This document shows, piece after piece, positions 35,580 to 46,034 of a stretch of DNA of 64,000 nt. Below the pieces are notes generated by a model that worked only from the letters and a program-made list of their open reading frames with translations, did no database searches and was not told where the DNA came from. A program made the position numbers and the translations under genes. The DNA is taken from the NCBI RefSeq assembly GCF_003008555.2, contig NZ_CP027665.1, forward strand, positions 3,658,001 to 3,722,000, written 5' to 3'. Source of the stretch: Pukyongiella litopenaei. Its GTDB lineage: Bacteria > Pseudomonadota > Alphaproteobacteria > Rhodobacterales > Rhodobacteraceae. Each line of letters starts with the position of its first letter. Positions within the stretch are counted from its first letter, which is position 1.

Positions 35580-36397
35580 CAGCCGCGTCCTCCCTTCAGG
35601 CTGGTGGTGCGGTTCAGGATCCAGTCGGCCACCAGGTTGACCGAAATCGCCAGCGTGGCGATGGCCACGGCGGGCAGCAGCGCCGCCGGAATGCCATAGA
35701 CGATGCCTTCCTTGTTTTCCTTCACGATCCCGCCCCAGTCGGCCTCGGGCGGTTGCACGCCGAGGCCGAGAAAGGACAGGGTGGACACGAACAGCACCGC
35801 GAAGATGAAGCGCAGCCCCATTTCCGCCACCAGCGGCGACAGGGCGTTGGGCAGGATTTCACGGAAGATGATCCAGCGCCGCCCCTCGCCGCGCAACTTG
35901 GCCGCCTCGACATAATCCATCACGTTGATATCCACCGCGACGGCGCGGGCCAGCCTATAGACGCGGGTGCTGTCCAGCAGGCCCATGACGATGATCAGGA
36001 TGGTTACCGTGACCGGCATCACCGACAGGACCACCAGCGCAAAGATCAGGGTCGGGATCGACATGATCAGGTCCACGAAGCGGGAGATCGCCTGGTCGGC
36101 CCAACCGCCCAGCACCGCGGCCAGCAGGCCCAGCACCGAGCCGGTGACAAAGGACAGGATGGTGGCCGCGGTCGCGATCCAGATGGTCGTGCGCCCGCCA
36201 TAGATCATCCGGGACAGCAGGTCGCGTCCGATGCTGTCGGTGCCCAGCAGGTGCTCGGCCGAGCGGGGTTCCCAGACATCGCCGACCACCTCGGCCATGC
36301 CATAGGGCGCCAGCAGCGGCGCGAAGATCGCCATCAGGAAATACAGCGCCATGAAGAAGAGCCCGATCAGGGCAGAGACAGGTATGTTTCTGAACAT
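35579..36397 (-). CDS. Peptide/nickel-type ABC importer permease (DppC type)
   Basis: The 272-residue inner-membrane protein has about six helices and the permease EAA loop EAAKLRGEGRRWIIFREILP (about 165-185), which docks on the ATPase. The order SBP-DppB-DppC-ATPase is that of peptide/opine/nickel importers. Start at ATG 36397; the preceding permease ends 12 bp upstream. Confidence 0.92.
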   Translation of the reverse strand: MFRNIPVSALIGLFFMALYFLMAIFAPLLAPYGMAEVVGDVWEPRSAEHLLGTDSIGRDLLSRMIYGGRTTIWIATAATILSFVTGSVLGLLAAVLGGWADQAISRFVDLIMSIPTLIFALVVLSVMPVTVTILIIVMGLLDSTRVYRLARAVAVDINVMDYVEAAKLRGEGRRWIIFREILPNALSPLVAEMGLRFIFAVLFVSTLSFLGLGVQPPEADWGGIVKENKEGIVYGIPAALLPAVAIATLAISVNLVADWILNRTTSLKGGRG

Positions 36398-36409
36398 CTC
36401 GCCGCCCTC

Positions 36410-37366
36410 CTATTTCGGGTGCCGCAGGCGCGGGTTGGCGAGGATCGACACGATATCGGCGACCATGTTCAGGCCGATATAGACGGCGGCAAAGATCAGC
36501 CCGCAGGCCTGCACCACCGGCACGTCGCGCTTGGCGACGTGATCGACCAGATATTGGCCCATGCCGGGATAGACGAACACCACCTCGACCACGACGACGC
36601 CGACGACGAGATAGGCGAGGTTCAGCATCACCACGTTGACGATCGGCGCGATCGCGTTGGGAAAGGCGTGGCGGTAGATCACCTTGAACAGGCTCAGCCC
36701 CTTGAGTTCGGCGGTTTCGATATAGGAGGATTGCATCACGTTGAGGATGGCGGCGCGGGTCATGCGCATCATGTGCGCCAGCACCACCAGCGTCAGCACC
36801 GCGACCGGCAGCGCGATGACATAGAGCTTCTGGCCCAGCGTCATCGTGTCGTTGATCATCGCGACCGAGGAAAACCAGCCCAGTTTCACCGCGACGAAGA
36901 ACATCAGCACATAGCCGATCAGGAATTCGGGGATGGATATGGCCGTCAGCGTGACCGCCGAAATCAGCTTGTCCGGCCAGCGGTCGCGATAGCGCACGGC
37001 CAGCAGGCCGAGGAAGATCGCCAGCGGGACGGATACCATCGCCGCCCAGAAGGCCAGGAACAGGGTATTTCCGAGCCGCTTGCCCACGTTCTCGGCGATG
37101 TCCTGGCCGCTGGTCAGCGCGGTGCCCAGGTCGCCGTGCAGCACGCCGCCCAACCAGCTGAAATACCGTGTCAGGGCGGGCTCGTTCAGGCCCAGTTCGG
37201 CGCGCAGGTTGGCCAGCGCCTCGGGCGTGGCGGATTGGCCGAGAATGGACTGCGCCACGTCGCCGGGCAGGATGATGGTTCCGGCAAAAATCAGGATCGA
37301 TACAAAAAACAACAGGATCAGGCTCAGCGCGACGCGCTGAGCCAGTAGTTTCGCGATCTGGGACAT
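36410..37366 (-). CDS. Peptide/nickel-type ABC importer permease (DppB type)
   Basis: The 318-residue protein has an N-terminal helix (about 10-30), a periplasmic loop with the GDLGTALTSGQ motif of DppB-like permeases, and about five more helices with the EAA-like loop ETAELKGLSLFKVIYRHAFP (about 205-225). It pairs with the downstream DppC-type permease to form the translocation path. It starts one base after the binding-protein stop, so the two are probably coupled. Confidence 0.92.
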   Translation of the reverse strand: MSQIAKLLAQRVALSLILLFFVSILIFAGTIILPGDVAQSILGQSATPEALANLRAELGLNEPALTRYFSWLGGVLHGDLGTALTSGQDIAENVGKRLGNTLFLAFWAAMVSVPLAIFLGLLAVRYRDRWPDKLISAVTLTAISIPEFLIGYVLMFFVAVKLGWFSSVAMINDTMTLGQKLYVIALPVAVLTLVVLAHMMRMTRAAILNVMQSSYIETAELKGLSLFKVIYRHAFPNAIAPIVNVVMLNLAYLVVGVVVVEVVFVYPGMGQYLVDHVAKRDVPVVQACGLIFAAVYIGLNMVADIVSILANPRLRHPK

Positions 37367-37367
37367 A

Positions 37368-38951
37368 TCAGCCCGTTACCCACATCCGATGGGGGGCATA
37401 GCCGTTCATCAGGACCTGGCCCTTGATGCCGGGTGTGAAACCGGCAACGCGGGTGCTGGTGGCTTCGACGAAATCGTTGAACATCGGGCAGATCAGGCCG
37501 CCTTCGTCATGCAGGATCTGGCCCATGTCGGCATAGATCTGCTTGCGCTTGGCCTGATCGACCTCGGCGCGGGCGGCGAGCAGCATCTGGTCGAACTGTT
37601 CGTTGTTGAACCGCGTGTCGTTCCAGTCCGCGGTGGACAGGTAGGCGGTGGTGTACATCTGGTCCTGGGTCGGACGGCCACCCCAGTAGCTGGTGCAGAA
37701 CGGTTGCTTGTTCCAGACCTCGGACCAGTAGCCGTCATTGGGCTCGCGCTTGATCTCGACATTGATGCCGGCGGCGGCACAGCTTTGCTGGAACAGCGCC
37801 GCCGCATCCGGCGCGCCGGGGAACGAGTTGTCCGAGGTGCGCAGCAGGATCGGCCCGTCATGCCCGGACTGCTTGAGATGGAACGCCGCCTTGTCGGGAT
37901 CGTATGCGCGCTGTTCGAGTTCGGTATAGAGCGGATACGAGGCGTTGATCGGGGTGTCGTTGCCGACCGAGCCGTAGCCGGACAGGATCTTGTCCACCAG
38001 TTCCTGCCGGTTGATGCCGTATTTCAGCGCCAGCCGCAGGTCCTTGTTGTCGAAGGGCGCGGTGTCACAATGCATGATGAACACATAATGCCCCGGTCCC
38101 GAAGTCTGGTGCACGTCGATATTCGGTGCCCGCGCCACCAGCCCCGCGGTGCGCGGCGGCACCCGGTCGATCAGGTCCACCTGGCCGGACTGCAGCGCCG
38201 CGACCCGCGCGGTGTCGTCGTTGATCACCAGCAGTTCGAGCGTATCGGCATGACCGAGGTCGCCCCAGTAATGCGGGTTCTTCTCGGCAACGAACCGCAC
38301 GCCCATGTCCACGTCCTTCAGGACATAGGGGCCGGTGCCGATGGCGGCGTCGGGTGCCTCCTTGCCGCCGCCGGGCTGGATCACCAGGTGATAGTCCGAC
38401 ATCAGGTAGGGAAGGTCGGCATTGGGCGTCTTGAGCTCGATCACGATATCGGACCCGTCGACGCGGATATTCTCGATATCGCGCATCAGCCCGAGCGCGC
38501 CGGATTTCGATTCATCGTCGGAATGGCGCGCCAGCGTGGCGGCAACGTCCTCGGGCGTGACCGCCTGGCCGTTGGAAAAGGTGATGCCGCTGCGCAGGCG
38601 GAAACGCCAGGTGGCGGCGTCTTCCGAACCTTCGAAGCTCTCGGCCACCTTGCCCGTGATGCCGCCGTCATCGTCCAGTTCCACCAGCGGTTCGCCCCAC
38701 ATGCGGATCAGCATCAGGCCGACGGTGTTGGTGGTCAGCGCCGGGTCGAGGCTGTCGGTGGTCGAACCGCCCTGCAGCGCCATGCGGATGGTGCCGCCAT
38801 TGACCGGCTCCTGCGCATGGGCGGCCCGCGCCAGAAGGGTGTTGGCCGTCATCGCGCCGATGCCGAGCGCGGCGGCGCGGTTCAGGAATTCACGGCGGCT
38901 CATCTTGCCGGCGATGGCATGGCCGGCGAGGAACTTGATCTGATCTTGCAT
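37368..38951 (-). CDS. ABC importer substrate-binding protein, family 5, Tat signal
   Basis: The 527-residue protein begins with a twin-arginine signal (SRREFLNRAAALGIGAMTAN at about 18-37, cleavage after AAHAQ), indicating export of a folded protein. The mature part is an SBP_bac_5 periplasmic binding protein (about 55-520) of the peptide/opine/nickel class. The ATG at 38951 follows GGGAGATAAGC; the open frame extends 29 codons upstream without family sequence. Its ligand cannot be read off; peptides are typical. Position before dppB-dppC-ATPase makes a complete importer. Confidence 0.93.
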   Translation of the reverse strand: MQDQIKFLAGHAIAGKMSRREFLNRAAALGIGAMTANTLLARAAHAQEPVNGGTIRMALQGGSTTDSLDPALTTNTVGLMLIRMWGEPLVELDDDGGITGKVAESFEGSEDAATWRFRLRSGITFSNGQAVTPEDVAATLARHSDDESKSGALGLMRDIENIRVDGSDIVIELKTPNADLPYLMSDYHLVIQPGGGKEAPDAAIGTGPYVLKDVDMGVRFVAEKNPHYWGDLGHADTLELLVINDDTARVAALQSGQVDLIDRVPPRTAGLVARAPNIDVHQTSGPGHYVFIMHCDTAPFDNKDLRLALKYGINRQELVDKILSGYGSVGNDTPINASYPLYTELEQRAYDPDKAAFHLKQSGHDGPILLRTSDNSFPGAPDAAALFQQSCAAAGINVEIKREPNDGYWSEVWNKQPFCTSYWGGRPTQDQMYTTAYLSTADWNDTRFNNEQFDQMLLAARAEVDQAKRKQIYADMGQILHDEGGLICPMFNDFVEATSTRVAGFTPGIKGQVLMNGYAPHRMWVTG

Positions 38952-39098
38952 GCTTATCTCCCGTATCCTTACAGCGTTTGGAACGCAATTTTGTTGCTTG
39001 ATCCCCCAAAGGGTCGCGCATTTCCGGCATATGGGCAAGCAGGAAAGTCCGGCGGTCCGCGGCGCCGGCCGGCGGATCGGGCCCGGGCAGAGCCCGGT

Positions 39099-40205
39099 TC
39101 AGCCCCTCAGAGCCACCATCAGATCCATGACATTCGTGCCGGTAGGTCCGGTTCTCAGCAACGCGTTCGCGGCCTCCAGATACGGGCCGCTGTCGGCTTG
39201 CAGCAGCGCCGTTTCCGCACCGGGTGTCCATGTCGCGCCATCGATCACGCCGCCTGCGGCGTCGGTCGGCCCGTCGCTGCCATCGGTGCCGCCGACGACG
39301 ACCACCAGGTCTCCGATGCCCGCGATTTCGCGTGCCAGCGCCAGCGCCAGCGCCTGGTTGCGCCCGCCGCGGCCGGGATTGTCGGGCAGAACCACGGTGG
39401 GTTCCCCTCCCAGGATCAGCGCCCCGCGCGGCATGTCGCGCAACCGTGCCCCGATCGCGGGTGCCAGCGCGTTCAGGTCGTCATGCAGGCTTTCGGCATT
39501 GCTCAGCACCGGGAACCCCGCCGCGGTGGCGGCGCGTCCGGCGGCGTCGCGGGCGGTGGCGTTGCTGGCCACGATGCGCAGGTCCGAGACGAAGGCCGCC
39601 GACGCGGGACTTGCGCCGATGCCCGAGCCGATCACGCCGATATCGTCGCCTGGCACGTCCGATATGGCCAGCACCGTCGCCCGCGCCCCGCGAAACCCCG
39701 CCAGCAGCCCGCCGCCCTTGATGCGGCTCAGCTTGCGCCGCTCGGTGTTCATCGCGCCGATATCCATGCCCGATGCCAGCAGGCGCCGGTTCAGCACGTC
39801 GAGATCCGCCAGCCCGTAGCCCGACACCGGGTCTTCGGCCAGCGCCGAGGCGCCGCCGGAGACCAGAAGCAACAGCTGCGATCCGGGTGCCATTGCCGCG
39901 ACCGCCTTGCGCAGCGCGCGGCCCGCGGCGAGGCTGCGCGCGTCCGGCACCGGATGGGCGGCTTCGATCAGGTCGACAGCATCGGGCAGTCCCGCCCCGT
40001 GGCCGTCCTTGGTGACGACGAGACAGGGCAGCGGGCCGAACCTGTCGAGCGCGGCCCGCGCCATTGCTCCGGCTGCCTTGCCCACCGCCAGCACCGCGTC
40101 GGGGCGCGGCTGGCGGTCCAGCGCGGCGGCGGTCGCGGCATGGCCGTCCACCGCCGCCACACCCGCCCGCCAGATGGCGCGGGCGCTGTCGCGCAGATCC
40201 GTCAT
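39099..40205 (-). CDS. Glycerate kinase / MOFRL family
   Basis: The 368-residue protein belongs to the glycerate 2-kinase (GckA/TtuD-like) family with an N-terminal DUF4147 domain (PDAVLAVGKAAGAMARAALD about 36-55; LLLLVSGGASALAEDP about 112-127) and a C-terminal MOFRL domain (VVVVGGTDGSDGPTDAAGGV). It phosphorylates glycerate in serine-cycle, glyoxylate or tartronate metabolism. I chose the ATG at 40205, which overlaps the dtd stop as TGATG; an ATG five codons upstream is possible. It probably shares a transcript with dtd and the nitroreductase. Confidence 0.88.
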   Translation of the reverse strand: MTDLRDSARAIWRAGVAAVDGHAATAAALDRQPRPDAVLAVGKAAGAMARAALDRFGPLPCLVVTKDGHGAGLPDAVDLIEAAHPVPDARSLAAGRALRKAVAAMAPGSQLLLLVSGGASALAEDPVSGYGLADLDVLNRRLLASGMDIGAMNTERRKLSRIKGGGLLAGFRGARATVLAISDVPGDDIGVIGSGIGASPASAAFVSDLRIVASNATARDAAGRAATAAGFPVLSNAESLHDDLNALAPAIGARLRDMPRGALILGGEPTVVLPDNPGRGGRNQALALALAREIAGIGDLVVVVGGTDGSDGPTDAAGGVIDGATWTPGAETALLQADSGPYLEAANALLRTGPTGTNVMDLMVALRG

Positions 40206-40642
40206 CACGTTTCGATCCATATCGTCACCGGCCCGTCATTGACCAGCGCCACCGCCATGTCGGCGCCGAATTCGCCGGTCGCCACCGGCAGGCCCAGCCG
40301 GGCGAGTGCAGCCGCGAAATGTTCGTAGAGCCGGTTGCCATCTTCGGGCGCGGCGGCGGCCGAGAACCCGGGGCGGTTGCCGCGCGATGTATCGGCGGCC
40401 AGGGTGAACTGGCTGACCACCAGCGCCCCGCCACCCACGTCCAGCACGGACCGGTTCATGCGGCCGGCATCGTCGCGAAAGATGCGCAGCTTCGAGATCC
40501 TGGCGGCGAGATGTTCGGCCTCGGCCTCGGTATCGCTCTGCATGGCGCAAACCAGAACCAGCAGGCCCGGCCCGGTGCGGCCGACGATGCGGTCGTCAAC
40601 GGTGACAGAGGCTTCGCTGACCCGTTGTATCAGGGCACGCAT
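40205..40642 (-). CDS. dtd: D-aminoacyl-tRNA deacylase
   Basis: The 145-residue protein hydrolyses D-amino acids mischarged on t[39 protein letters not shown], the catalytic-site [10 protein letters not shown] and the C-terminal NDGPVT cis-proline motif are the DTD hallmarks. The ATG at 40642 gives the exact family start; the frame is open 36 codons upstream. The stop overlaps the glycerate-kinase start by one base. Lying just ahead of a peptide importer, it might guard against imported D-amino acids, which is speculation. Confidence 0.95.
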   Translation of the reverse strand: MRALIQRVSEASVTVDDRIVGRTGPGLLVLVCAMQSDTEAEAEHLAARISKLRIFRDDAGRMNRSVLDVGGGALVVSQFTLAADTSRGNRPGFSAAAAPEDGNRLYEHFAAALARLGLPVATGEFGADMAVALVNDGPVTIWIET

Positions 40643-40664
40643 GGCGGGGCTCCTCGATCTGCTT

Positions 40665-41339
40665 TCATCCGCGCCAGTCCACCACGTCCTGCACATCGGC
40701 GCGGGTCGTGCGGAACCTGTTGGCGGGGTGAACCTCGTCGGCGTAACCAAATGAAATCGCGCAGATGATCAGCCGGTCATCGGGAATGTCGAAATGGCGG
40801 TGCAGAAACGGCGCATGGGACGCCACGGCCGCCTGCGCGATGGTCGCCACGCCGCATTCCGCGGCGGCCAGGGTGAAGGCGGTGACGAACCCGCCGCAAT
40901 CCACCGCGCCATAGGCACCGAGATCGCGGGGCGCGGTGATGATGGCGCAATGGGGGGCGTCGAACAGCGCGAAATTCCGCATTGCCTGCCGGGCCGACCC
41001 GGCGCGGTCGCCCTTGCGGACGCCGACCGCGTCATAAAGCGCCCAGCCCGTTTCCCGGCGCCGGTCCAGGTAGATGCCGGCATAGCGGTCCGGGTGCGGC
41101 AGGTCGGGCGACGGCGCAGCGGTTTCGGCCTCGTGCATCAGGGCCGCGCGCAACCGTTCGGTTTCGGCGCCGCTGGTGATCACCAGCTGCCAGGGTTGCG
41201 CGTTGCACCAGGACGGCACTTTCTGCGCCGTTTCCACGATGCGTTCGATCCGGCTGCGCGGCACCGGATCGGGGCGGAATGCGCGGCAGGACCAGCGGCG
41301 GGACATCAGCCTGTCGAGCTCGGATCGTGGGTCGTTCAT
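40665..41339 (-). CDS. Nitroreductase family flavoprotein
   Basis: The 224-residue protein has the FMN-dependent nitroreductase fold: [20 protein letters not shown] (about 13-32), [17 protein letters not shown] (about 41-57) for FMN binding, and [20 protein letters not shown] (about 147-166). Members reduce nitroaromatics, quinones or enones with NAD(P)H, or act in flavin metabolism. It ends 22 bp before dtd and is probably the first gene of the nitroreductase-dtd-glycerate-kinase stretch. Confidence 0.88.
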   Translation of the reverse strand: MNDPRSELDRLMSRRWSCRAFRPDPVPRSRIERIVETAQKVPSWCNAQPWQLVITSGAETERLRAALMHEAETAAPSPDLPHPDRYAGIYLDRRRETGWALYDAVGVRKGDRAGSARQAMRNFALFDAPHCAIITAPRDLGAYGAVDCGGFVTAFTLAAAECGVATIAQAAVASHAPFLHRHFDIPDDRLIICAISFGYADEVHPANRFRTTRADVQDVVDWRG

Positions 41340-41396
41340 GGGGCCTCCCGGATTGCCGCGCACAATGGCCGGGCTCCGGCCTGGCCGCAAGGGGAT

Positions 41397-42623
41397 CTAT
41401 CCGAGATCGGCCGGCAGCGCCGCGTAGCCGCGAAACCGCAGGCGCCCGCCGCGCACGCGGCCGTCGCGCAGGGCAAATCCGGGATACCGGTCCAGGAACC
41501 GCGAGATCGCGATCCGCCCCTCCATCCGTGCCAGCGTCAGCCCGACACAGACATGGGGACCGGCGGCAAAGGCGAGATGCCGGTTGGGCTTGCGCCCGAC
41601 ATCCAGCCGCGCGGGATCGTCGAACACCGCGGGATCGCGATTGGCCGCGCCGATGCACAGATGCAGGTTGGTGCCGGGCGCGATGTCCAGCCCGCCGATA
41701 TTGACCCGGGCGGTGGTTTCGCGGTTGCCAAGCTGGTTGGGCGACCGGAACCGCAGGAATTCCTCGATCGCCAGCGTGATCAGCGCCGGATCAGCGAGCA
41801 GGCGGGCCCTCTGGTCCGGGTGGTCGTGCAGCAGCGCCAGCCCATTGCCGATCAGGTTGGTGGTGGTTTCATGGCCGGCATTCAGGATGAAGATGCAGTT
41901 CTGCAGCAATTCGGTTTCCGACAATTGCCCGTCCGCGCCGTCACCCCGGATCAGGCGCGTCAGCACATCGGTTTCCGGGTCGCCGGGCGCGGCGCGGCGG
42001 CGGCGGACCAGATCCCGCAGATAGGCGGTGAATTCCCGCACCGCCTCATGGCCGCGGGCCAGTTGCGCCGCGCTCAGCACCGGTTCAAGCGCGCCCAGAA
42101 TGGCCAGCGACCAGTCGCGCAGCGGCCCGCGTTCGGCCATCGGCACATCGAGAAGGTTGCCGATGATCTGGATCGGGATCGAGGCGGCGAAATCCTCGAT
42201 CAGATCGACGCTGCCGTGCCCCTGCATCCCGTCCAGCAGCGCATCGACAGCCGCGACCAGCCCCGGCTCCATCCGTGCGATTGCCCGCGGCGTCAGCGCC
42301 GATGTCATGATCCGCCGCACCCGCGTATGCAGGGGCGGGTCGTTGAACACCAGCGACGTGGTGTGATGCTCGAAGAGCGGCGAGCCCGCCCCGAATTTCG
42401 GCCCGAACGCCGCCGTCTTGTCCGACGAATAAAGCGTCGTGTCGCGATAGATCCGGTCGAGATCGGCGTGACGGCAGAGCAGCACCGATCCATCGGGCTG
42501 GCGCAGCACCGGCGCATGGTTCAGCAGGGCGTCATAGACCGGGAACGGGTTGTCGGCAAAGCCCTCGGGCGGCGCGGCCAGGTCGAACCCCGTCGCGATA
42601 TCGCGCATCTCGCCGTTCATCAC
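41397..42623 (-). CDS. Cytochrome P450
   Basis: The 408-residue soluble P450 shows the heme-thiolate motif FAAGPHVCVGLTLARMEG (about 347-364, Cys ligand), the I-helix NAGHETTTN (about 247-255) with acid-alcohol pair replaced by E-T, the ExxR in EEFLRF and the PP region of VFNDPPLHTRVRRIMTSALT. This is the usual bacterial class needing separate ferredoxin and reductase partners, none of which is adjacent. Substrate unknown; related Rhodobacterales P450s oxidise fatty acids or terpenes. Confidence 0.92.
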   Translation of the reverse strand: MMNGEMRDIATGFDLAAPPEGFADNPFPVYDALLNHAPVLRQPDGSVLLCRHADLDRIYRDTTLYSSDKTAAFGPKFGAGSPLFEHHTTSLVFNDPPLHTRVRRIMTSALTPRAIARMEPGLVAAVDALLDGMQGHGSVDLIEDFAASIPIQIIGNLLDVPMAERGPLRDWSLAILGALEPVLSAAQLARGHEAVREFTAYLRDLVRRRRAAPGDPETDVLTRLIRGDGADGQLSETELLQNCIFILNAGHETTTNLIGNGLALLHDHPDQRARLLADPALITLAIEEFLRFRSPNQLGNRETTARVNIGGLDIAPGTNLHLCIGAANRDPAVFDDPARLDVGRKPNRHLAFAAGPHVCVGLTLARMEGRIAISRFLDRYPGFALRDGRVRGGRLRFRGYAALPADLG

Positions 42624-42690
42624 ATCGTCATCCTCCCGCGTTCACGTTTGGACAGGACGGGCGGGCTGTCAACGGCAGAGCAACACAGGA

Positions 42691-42722
42691 CAAGGGCCGC
42701 CCCGGTCGCGGGACGGCCCTTG
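42691..42722 (-). terminator. Probable terminator hairpin of ndk
   Basis: A 9-bp stem CAAGGGCCG (42691-42699) / CGGCCCTTG (42714-42722) lies 24 bp after the ndk stop. The following minus-strand bases (TCCTGTGTTG) are only mildly U-rich. Confidence 0.55.
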
Positions 42723-42746
42723 CGGCAATGGCGAGGATCGGCCGGA

Positions 42747-43169
<423 letters not shown>

Positions 43170-43325
43170 GGGGTATCTCCTTCGGGGCTGGTTGCGTCTG
43201 GTTGTTCGTGGCGGCGGGCGGCCCCGCCGGTCAATGCCGCGCGCCGCGTAACATGGGGGGCGGCGCTTGGGAAGGGCGTTTCGGACCCGATTGACAGTGC
43301 CCCGGCCCTGCGTCACACCGCCCGC

Positions 43326-45170
43326 ATGTTGCGTATCGATGACATCACCTATTCGGTCGGCGGCCGTCCGTTGCTCGAAGCGGCGTCGGCGGTGATCCCG
43401 ACCGGCCACAAGGTTGGCCTGGTGGGGCGGAACGGCACCGGCAAGACCACGCTGTTCCGGCTGATCCGGGGCGAACTGGCGCTGGAAAGCGGGTCGGTTA
43501 CCCTGCCCAGCCGCGCCCGCATCGGCGGCGTCGCGCAAGAGGCGCCATCCTCGGATGTGTCGCTGCTGGACACGGTGCTGGCGGCCGATACGGAACGCGC
43601 GGCGCTGCTGGCCGAGGCCGCAACCGCGACCGATCCGGCGCGCATCGCCGAGGTGCAGACGCGGCTGGCCGATATCGACGCCTGGTCGGCCGAGGCCCGC
43701 GCCGCGTCGATCCTCAAGGGGCTGGGATTCGACGATGCCGCGCAGGCACGGCCCTGTTCTGATTTCTCGGGCGGCTGGCGGATGCGGGTGGCGCTGGCGG
43801 CGGTGCTGTTCTCGCAGCCCGACCTGCTGCTGCTGGACGAACCGACCAACTATCTCGACCTCGAAGGCGCACTGTGGCTGGAAAGCTACCTGGCCCGCTA
43901 TCCGCATACGGTCATCATCGTCAGCCATGACCGCGGCCTGCTGAACCGCGCCGTGGGTGCGATCCTGCACCTGGAGGATCGCAAGCTGACGCTCTACCAG
44001 GGGCCCTATGACCAGTTCGCCCGCGCGCGTGCCGAGAAACTGGCGCTGGCCGAGGCGATGGCCAAGAAGCAGGAGGCGCGGCGGGCGCATCTGCAATCCT
44101 ATGTGGACCGGTTCCGCTACAAGGCTGACAAGGCCAAACAGGCCCAGTCGCGGATCAAGGCGCTGGCGCGGATGCAGCCGATCACCACCCCGCAGGAGGC
44201 AGCGCTGCGGGCGTTCAGTTTCCCCGAACCCGAGGAACTGTCGCCGCCGATCATCCACATGGAGGGCGGCGTCACCGGCTATGGCGACACGCCGGTGCTG
44301 GCGCGGCTGAACCTGCGGATCGACCAGGACGACCGGATCGCGCTCCTGGGGCGGAACGGGCAGGGCAAATCGACCCTGTCGAAACTGTTGTCCGACCGGT
44401 TGCCGCTGATGGCGGGCAAACTGGTCCGGTCGCGCAAGCTGCGGATCGGCTATTTCGCCCAGCACCAGGTCGACGAGTTGCATGTGGACGAAACGCCGAT
44501 CGATCATCTGCGGCGGTTGCGGCCCGATGAGGCGCCGGCCCGGCTGCGGGCGCGGCTGGGCGGGTTCGGACTGGGCGCCGCGCAGGCGGAGACCGTGGTG
44601 GGCAGCCTGTCGGGCGGGCAGAAGGCGCGGCTGTCGCTGCTGATCGCGACCATCGACGCGCCGCATCTGCTGATCCTCGACGAACCGACCAACCATCTCG
44701 ATATCGAAAGCCGCGAGGCGCTGGTCGAGGCGCTCACCGCCTATTCCGGCGCGGTGATCCTGGTCAGCCACGACATGCACCTGCTGAGCCTCGTCGCCGA
44801 CCGGCTGTGGCTGGTCGACGGGGGCACGGTGCGGCCGTTCGATGGCGATCTCGAAGCCTATCGCGCCCAGTTGCTGAGCCGCGACAAACCGGCGCCGAAA
44901 CGCGAGACACCGAAACCCCGGCGCCCGTCCCGCGATACGTTGCTGCTGCTGCGGGGCGAGGTCCGCAAGAGCGAGGCCCGCGTCGAGAAACTCAACGACA
45001 TGCGCGACCGACTGGCCGAGAAACTGGCCGACCCGGCGCTCTACGAAGATGGCAGGCAGGCCGAGGCCGAGGTCTGGCAGCGCAAGTATGCCGAGGTGAT
45101 GGAAGGCCTGGACCGCGCCGAAACGCTGTGGATGCGGGCGCTGGAAAAGCTCGAGGCCGCCGAGGGCTGA
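43326..45170 (+). CDS. ABC-F family ATPase (ribosome-associated, Uup/YheS-like)
   Basis: The 614-residue soluble protein has two ABC ATPase domains and no membrane helices. Domain 1: Walker [10 protein letters not shown] (residues 35-43), signature [25 protein letters not shown] linker rich in K/R follows (about 235-310, [20 protein letters not shown]). Domain 2: [31 protein letters not shown] basic coiled-coil tail (about 555-612) follows. ABC-F proteins act at the ribosome in translation quality control or DNA/ribosome maintenance. The ATG at 43326 is the family start, although the frame stays open upstream to 40794. Confidence 0.92.
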   Translation: MLRIDDITYSVGGRPLLEAASAVIPTGHKVGLVGRNGTGKTTLFRLIRGELALESGSVTLPSRARIGGVAQEAPSSDVSLLDTVLAADTERAALLAEAATATDPARIAEVQTRLADIDAWSAEARAASILKGLGFDDAAQARPCSDFSGGWRMRVALAAVLFSQPDLLLLDEPTNYLDLEGALWLESYLARYPHTVIIVSHDRGLLNRAVGAILHLEDRKLTLYQGPYDQFARARAEKLALAEAMAKKQEARRAHLQSYVDRFRYKADKAKQAQSRIKALARMQPITTPQEAALRAFSFPEPEELSPPIIHMEGGVTGYGDTPVLARLNLRIDQDDRIALLGRNGQGKSTLSKLLSDRLPLMAGKLVRSRKLRIGYFAQHQVDELHVDETPIDHLRRLRPDEAPARLRARLGGFGLGAAQAETVVGSLSGGQKARLSLLIATIDAPHLLILDEPTNHLDIESREALVEALTAYSGAVILVSHDMHLLSLVADRLWLVDGGTVRPFDGDLEAYRAQLLSRDKPAPKRETPKPRRPSRDTLLLLRGEVRKSEARVEKLNDMRDRLAEKLADPALYEDGRQAEAEVWQRKYAEVMEGLDRAETLWMRALEKLEAAEG

Positions 45171-45307
45171 CGACTGTCCGGCCCGTTGCCCATCCATGTT
45201 GATCCGGCTCGAAATGGCTGGGGATTGGATCGGCGACGGCGCGATCCCTGCCGGGGCCGTCAGGGCCGATGATCTGCAATTTTCGAGGGACATCGGTCAC
45301 CCTGCGC

Positions 45308-45319
45308 CTGCATCCGCAG
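45308..45319. repeat. CTGC-N4-GCAG palindrome upstream of marC
   Basis: CTGCATCCGCAG lies 45 bp before the MarC-family gene. It resembles the PhaR box at 18524 and 19180 but may be chance in GC-rich DNA. The rest of the gap 45171-45363 shows no convincing element. Confidence 0.2.
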
Positions 45320-45363
45320 GAATTTCTGGCATCGCCGGGCCGCGCGTGGCATGTCATCAGGGA

Positions 45364-45981
45364 ATGGATACCGGGTTCTTCATCACCGCCTTCGTGACGC
45401 TCTTCGTTGTCATCGACCCGCCGGGGCTGGCGCCGCTGTATCTGGCGCTGACCCATGGCATGGATGCGGCCCTGCGCCGGTCCATCGCCATCCGGGCCTG
45501 TATCACCGCCGCCATATTGCTGACCATCTTTGCCGCCTTTGGCGAGGCGGTGCTGGACTTCGTCGGGATATCGATGCCCGCGTTCCGGGTCGCGGGCGGC
45601 ATCCTGTTGCTGCTGACCGCGCTCGACATGCTGTTCGACCGGCGCAGCAAGCGGCGCGAGGATCGCGCCGAGGAGGAAGAACATCCCGATCCATCGGTGT
45701 TTCCGCTGGCGATCCCGCTGATCGCGGGGCCGGGGGCGATTGCGTCGATGGTGCTGCTGTCGGGGCAGAAACCGGGGATCGAGGGGCTGGCGCTGGTCAT
45801 TGCGGTGATGCTGAGCGTCCTCGTGCTGGTGCTGGCGCTGTTCCTGGCATCGGGCATGATGGAGCGGCTTCTGGGCAAGACCGGGATCAACATCGTCACC
45901 CGGTTGCTGGGGATGTTGCTGGCGGCGCTGGCGGTGCAATTCGTGCTGGACGGGCTGCGTGCCTATGGCTTTGCGGGCTGA
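45364..45981 (+). CDS. MarC-family (UPF0056) membrane protein
   Basis: The 205-residue protein has six hydrophobic helices (about 4-24, 40-60, 68-88, 115-135, 142-162 and 180-200) and the MarC family motifs VVIDPPGLAPLYLALT and PLAIPLIAGPGAIASMV. MarC was named for the mar locus of E. coli but does not confer multidrug resistance on its own; its activity remains unknown. The ATG at 45364 is preceded by CAGGGA. It lies downstream of the ABC-F gene in the same orientation. Confidence 0.88.
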   Translation: MDTGFFITAFVTLFVVIDPPGLAPLYLALTHGMDAALRRSIAIRACITAAILLTIFAAFGEAVLDFVGISMPAFRVAGGILLLLTALDMLFDRRSKRREDRAEEEEHPDPSVFPLAIPLIAGPGAIASMVLLSGQKPGIEGLALVIAVMLSVLVLVLALFLASGMMERLLGKTGINIVTRLLGMLLAALAVQFVLDGLRAYGFAG

Positions 45982-46034
45982 CATTTCCAGCGCGCGGCCC
46001 CATATCGGGACCATGTCGGCACTGCGGGAACGCC

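Noticed and set aside
39082-39096. CCGGGC/GCCCGG hairpin beside the end of the glycerate-kinase gene
   Set aside because: The stem is only 6 bp and lies on the last bases before the stop region without a T-run, so it does not support a terminator that would split the operon.
37389-40328. 979-codon plus-strand frame over the binding-protein and glycerate-kinase genes
   Set aside because: Antisense to two well-supported genes and without domain features.
45308-45319. Third PhaR-type box upstream of the MarC gene
   Set aside because: An 8-base constrained motif is expected several times in 64 kb of GC-rich DNA, and no PHA gene is adjacent. Listed only as a low-confidence palindrome.
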